In this document: one piece after another, positions 61,496 through 64,000 of the stretch
How positions within the stretch are numbered: the stretch's first letter is position 1
Layout of the letters: each line of letters begins with the position of its first letter
DNA from: Kiloniella laminariae DSM 19542
GTDB lineage: Bacteria > Pseudomonadota > Alphaproteobacteria > Kiloniellales > Kiloniellaceae
NCBI RefSeq assembly: GCF_000374005.1
Contig: NZ_KB893168.1
Span: forward strand, 184 to 64,183
Direction of reading: 5' to 3'
DNA length: 64,000 bases
Notes under the pieces: model-generated
Database searches by the model: none
What the model saw: the letters and a program-made list of their open reading frames with translations, nothing else
Told to the model about the DNA's origin: nothing
Made by a program: the position numbers and the translations under genes

Positions 61496-62407
61496 ATGTA
61501 TATGTTCGTCAGTCTTAAGATAGAAAACAACCCGGTTGTGCCCGGTATTATTTATGGTTTGCTCGCGGCACTTCTCTGGGGCGCCTGGCCTGTGGTTTCC
61601 AGTCTGGGGTTACGAGAACAGGTTCTGACGTCCTACGATATAACCGCCCTTCGATTTGGTGTTGCCGGGGTTATTCTGTTTCCTCTTATCGTCAAGCGAG
61701 GTGTGCAGGGTATCGGGTGGCTTGGGGCTTTAATTCTCGCCTTTGGCGCAGGGGTGCCCTATATGCTGATTACCGTGTCTGGCATGACCTATGCGCCAGC
61801 CAGTCATATGGGCATCGTTGCTCCCAGCTGTATGATGACCATATCAACAATCGGCAGCTGGTTTATTTTGGGGGATCGTCCCGACAGATCCCGGATTATC
61901 GGCTTGATTGTTATCATTTTTGGCGTTGGCCTTCTGGGGTGGCAGGGCCTGACGTCCAGCCAGAAGGAAGACCAGTGGATTGGAGACCTTCTATTTGTTG
62001 CAGGGGGGGCATGTTGGGCCTGCTATACTATCGGAAGCAAATACTTCAAAGCCGATCCTTTGCACGCAACAGCACTTGTTGCCGTTATTTCAATGATTGG
62101 TTATCTGCCATTATATTTTGTCTTTGGTGACCCCCAGATATTTACTGCTCCAAGGAATGAAGTTGTTTTTCAGGCCTTATTTCAAGGTATTGGTTCAGCT
62201 TTGCTCGCACTTCTCTTCTATACTAAGGCAGTATCTCTGCTTGGTGCAGCTCGTGGTGCTGTCTTTGCTGCGCTGGTGCCCGGCATTGCTGTCTTGCTTG
62301 CTTACCCTGTTCTGGGAGAAAGCCTTTCACCACTGGAATTTGCCGGAGTTTGTGTCGTTACAGTCGGTATGGTTGGGGCTTTGGGGTTCATAAAGTTGAA
62401 AAAATAA
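61496..62407 (+). CDS. EamA-family (DMT superfamily) transporter
   Basis: A 303-residue inner-membrane protein with ten helices in two EamA repeats (about 18-148 and 165-300). It begins IIYGLLAALLWGAWPVVSSL and shows APASHMGIVAPS near residue 95. Likely an exporter of an amino acid or metabolite, controlled by the divergent Lrp-type gene. The exact start is uncertain, since a TATAAT-like sequence overlaps the first ATG. Confidence 0.85.
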   Translation: MYMFVSLKIENNPVVPGIIYGLLAALLWGAWPVVSSLGLREQVLTSYDITALRFGVAGVILFPLIVKRGVQGIGWLGALILAFGAGVPYMLITVSGMTYAPASHMGIVAPSCMMTISTIGSWFILGDRPDRSRIIGLIVIIFGVGLLGWQGLTSSQKEDQWIGDLLFVAGGACWACYTIGSKYFKADPLHATALVAVISMIGYLPLYFVFGDPQIFTAPRNEVVFQALFQGIGSALLALLFYTKAVSLLGAARGAVFAALVPGIAVLLAYPVLGESLSPLEFAGVCVVTVGMVGALGFIKLKK

Positions 62408-62532
62408 CATTATATCTTTCCGTGTCTTCGGTTCTCGTCGTTTTTAGTACAGTAATTATCCGGGTTATTTGCTAGGACTTTGCCACTGTTTCATGCGAAT
62501 CGTTACCTGTCTGGCAAGTGAAAGGATTGATA

Positions 62533-64000
62533 ATGCTGCTGGGGATTGATACCGGAGGGACCTATACCGATGCTGTTCTCTTTACCGAAGAAGACGGTGT
62601 AATAAAAACCTCCAAGTCCCTGACAACAAAACACGATCTTTCCATCGGAATCTGCAAGGCCGTCGATGCCATCCTGCCCGGAAGCGGTGAAGAAATCCGG
62701 ATGGTTTCCCTTTCCACAACCCTCGCCACCAATGCTATTGTCGAATCTCATGGCAGTCCTGTGTGCCTGATCATGATCGGTTACGACGAAGGTTCTCTCA
62801 TGCGCTCCAATCTTGGAGAGGCAATCGGAAAAAACCCCTATGTATTTGTTCAGGGCGGCCATACTTCCATGGGGGATGAACAGGCCCCACTTGATCTTGC
62901 CGCCGTTCGAAAAACTGTTCTGGAGCAGGGACCCAAGGTTGCTGCCTTTGCTGTGGCAGGATATTTTTCGGTACGTAATGCTGCTCATGAAGAAGCTGTG
63001 AGAACACTGATCCGCGAAGAAACCGGATTGCCCGTGACCTGTGCCCATGAGCTTACTTCCAGTCTTGACGCCCCTCGCCGCGCATTAACTGCTGTTCTCA
63101 ACGCCCGTCTGATTCCCCAGCTTCAGCAATTGATTCTCGCTGTTGGTACAATGCTGGAACAGAAAAATATCAAAGCACCTTTGATGGTCGTCAAAGGCGA
63201 TGGTTCGCTTATTACTGCTGAAACCGCCCTGAACCGACCCGTGGAAACCATCCTTTCCGGTCCTGCTGCCTCTGTTGTCGGGGCACATTTCCTCTCGGGT
63301 GAAAAAGATGTGTTCGTGGTCGATATGGGGGGCACAACAACGGATATAGCTATTCTTGAAGACGGCCAACCTTTGTTGAACGATCAAGGGGCTCTGGTTG
63401 GCGGCTGGCGTACAATGGTCGAGGCTGTGGCCGTTCATACTTTCGGCCTGGGTGGGGACAGCGAAGTCGCCCTGGAACAAGGCAAAGCCATACTTACTGT
63501 TGGTCCCAGACGGGTTCAACCGATCAGCTTGCTGGCGCTACAATACCCTGAAGTTCTCGATGTCATGCAAAAGCAGCTGAAGTCAGACCGTATTCGTCCA
63601 ACAGATGGCCGCTTCGTTCTGCGCCTTCGAAAGCTTGATACAGGTGAAACCAGCCTCTCTCGTATGGAGGCTGAGATCTGGACCCTCCTCAAAGATGGTC
63701 CCGTCGCGTTGAATGAACTGGCGGAAAGACCGGCGATGATCCCGCCCCTTCAGCGGCTGGTCGATCGGGGACTGGTTATCTACTCCGGACTGACCCCCAG
63801 TGATGCCAGTCATTTGCTGGGCCGTCACCAATCCTGGGATGTTAAGGGAGCAGAACTCTCTGCTCAGCTTTTCCTTCGTTTCGCCGACAGGGAGAATATT
63901 TTCCGGAATGTCTCGGTTAAAGAGCTGGCGGAAAAAATCTATGAAAAAACAGTCACCCGTTCAGGAACAACAATTCTTGAATCAGCCATGTCCGAAGAAG
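62533..64000 (+). CDS. hydantoinase/oxoprolinase family protein, A subunit (partial)
   Basis: My own translation from ATG 62533 runs to the window end (489 residues, no stop). It begins LLGIDTGGTYTDAVLFTEED, the ATP-binding motif of HyuA-type proteins, followed by a switch LSTTLATNAIVESH and a second VDMGGTTTDIAILEDG. These ATP-dependent enzymes open hydantoin or 5-oxoproline rings; acetone/acetophenone carboxylase subunits are related. AAAGGA lies 7 nt upstream of the ATG. The C-terminus and the partner HyuB lie outside the window. Confidence 0.87.
   Translation, partial: MLLGIDTGGTYTDAVLFTEEDGVIKTSKSLTTKHDLSIGICKAVDAILPGSGEEIRMVSLSTTLATNAIVESHGSPVCLIMIGYDEGSLMRSNLGEAIGKNPYVFVQGGHTSMGDEQAPLDLAAVRKTVLEQGPKVAAFAVAGYFSVRNAAHEEAVRTLIREETGLPVTCAHELTSSLDAPRRALTAVLNARLIPQLQQLILAVGTMLEQKNIKAPLMVVKGDGSLITAETALNRPVETILSGPAASVVGAHFLSGEKDVFVVDMGGTTTDIAILEDGQPLLNDQGALVGGWRTMVEAVAVHTFGLGGDSEVALEQGKAILTVGPRRVQPISLLALQYPEVLDVMQKQLKSDRIRPTDGRFVLRLRKLDTGETSLSRMEAEIWTLLKDGPVALNELAERPAMIPPLQRLVDRGLVIYSGLTPSDASHLLGRHQSWDVKGAELSAQLFLRFADRENIFRNVSVKELAEKIYEKTVTRSGTTILESAMSEE

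Noticed and set aside
1-64000. tRNA, rRNA, CRISPR, insertion sequences or prophage
   Set aside because: No cloverleaf-like, repeat-spacer, transposase or phage structural signal was recognised on reading both strands.

Overview
The window is a chromosomal stretch from a Gram-negative alphaproteobacterium. It is probably marine and heterotrophic, judging by polyamine, opine-like and amino-acid uptake and catabolism genes, GcdH/CoA-transferase, GlxA-, MocR-, DauR- and NsrR-type regulators, and moderate base composition by eye. The order and genus are not resolved. I see no rRNA, tRNA, CRISPR array, prophage or insertion sequence. Coding density is high, with short operons and many divergent regulator/target pairs.

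Layout. 1-2.2 kb: the end of a methyltetrahydrofolate:corrinoid methyltransferase-type gene (partial) and a chemoreceptor without a periplasmic sensor. 2.5-14.9 kb: a complete putrescine/agmatine locus. The leftward operon puuD-puuA-spuC-potFGHI has the same order as the Pseudomonas spuABC-D-FGH operon as I remember it. The rightward operon is a second glutamylpolyamine synthetase, puuB-like oxidase, puuR-like regulator and agmatinase. 14.9-18.4 kb: NsrR-like regulator, hydroxypyruvate isomerase, tartronate-semialdehyde-reductase-like enzyme and a GlxA/AraC regulator. 18.6-20.7 kb: MEKHLA protein, small-molecule kinase and cold-shock protein. 20.7-26.1 kb: a glutarate/glutaryl-CoA operon (gcdH, class III CoA-transferase, TPP enzyme) with a divergent LysR regulator. 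26.1-30.2 kb: two tiny membrane proteins, two FAD amine oxidases of the DAO family and a DeoR regulator. 30.3-32.8 kb: a large MscS-type channel. 33.1-38.2 kb: ugpBAEC-type glycerol-phosphate transporter with a DeoR regulator. 38.2-44.7 kb: mixed single genes, including a PhnZ-like HD protein and a MocR regulator divergent from an unusual Bacteroidetes-type pdxJ. 44.8-52.2 kb: the MoxR/DUF58/DUF4129/DUF4350/SpoIIM/RDD membrane cassette. 52.3-57.6 kb: TetR-cupin pair, then an ornithine-cyclodeaminase-family reductase, DauR-like regulator, aminotransferase and threonine-dehydratase-like enzyme that form a hydroxyamino-acid module. 57.7-64 kb: inorganic pyrophosphatase, cysteate/D-cysteine lyase, membrane methyltransferase, SGNH hydrolase, Lrp, EamA exporter and the start of a hydantoinase/oxoprolinase.

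The common theme is scavenging of nitrogenous organic solutes (polyamines, agmatine, amino acids, lysine-derived glutarate, hydroxyamino acids, glycerol-phosphate), with each catabolic unit next to its own regulator. The least explained items are the paired small membrane proteins at 26.1-26.4 kb, the hydroxyaspartate-like module at 53.6-57.6 kb with a repeated TTGGACA-type motif, the TPP enzyme in the glutaryl-CoA operon, the MocR/pdxJ pair with twin operators, and structured leaders before the first gene and before ppa.
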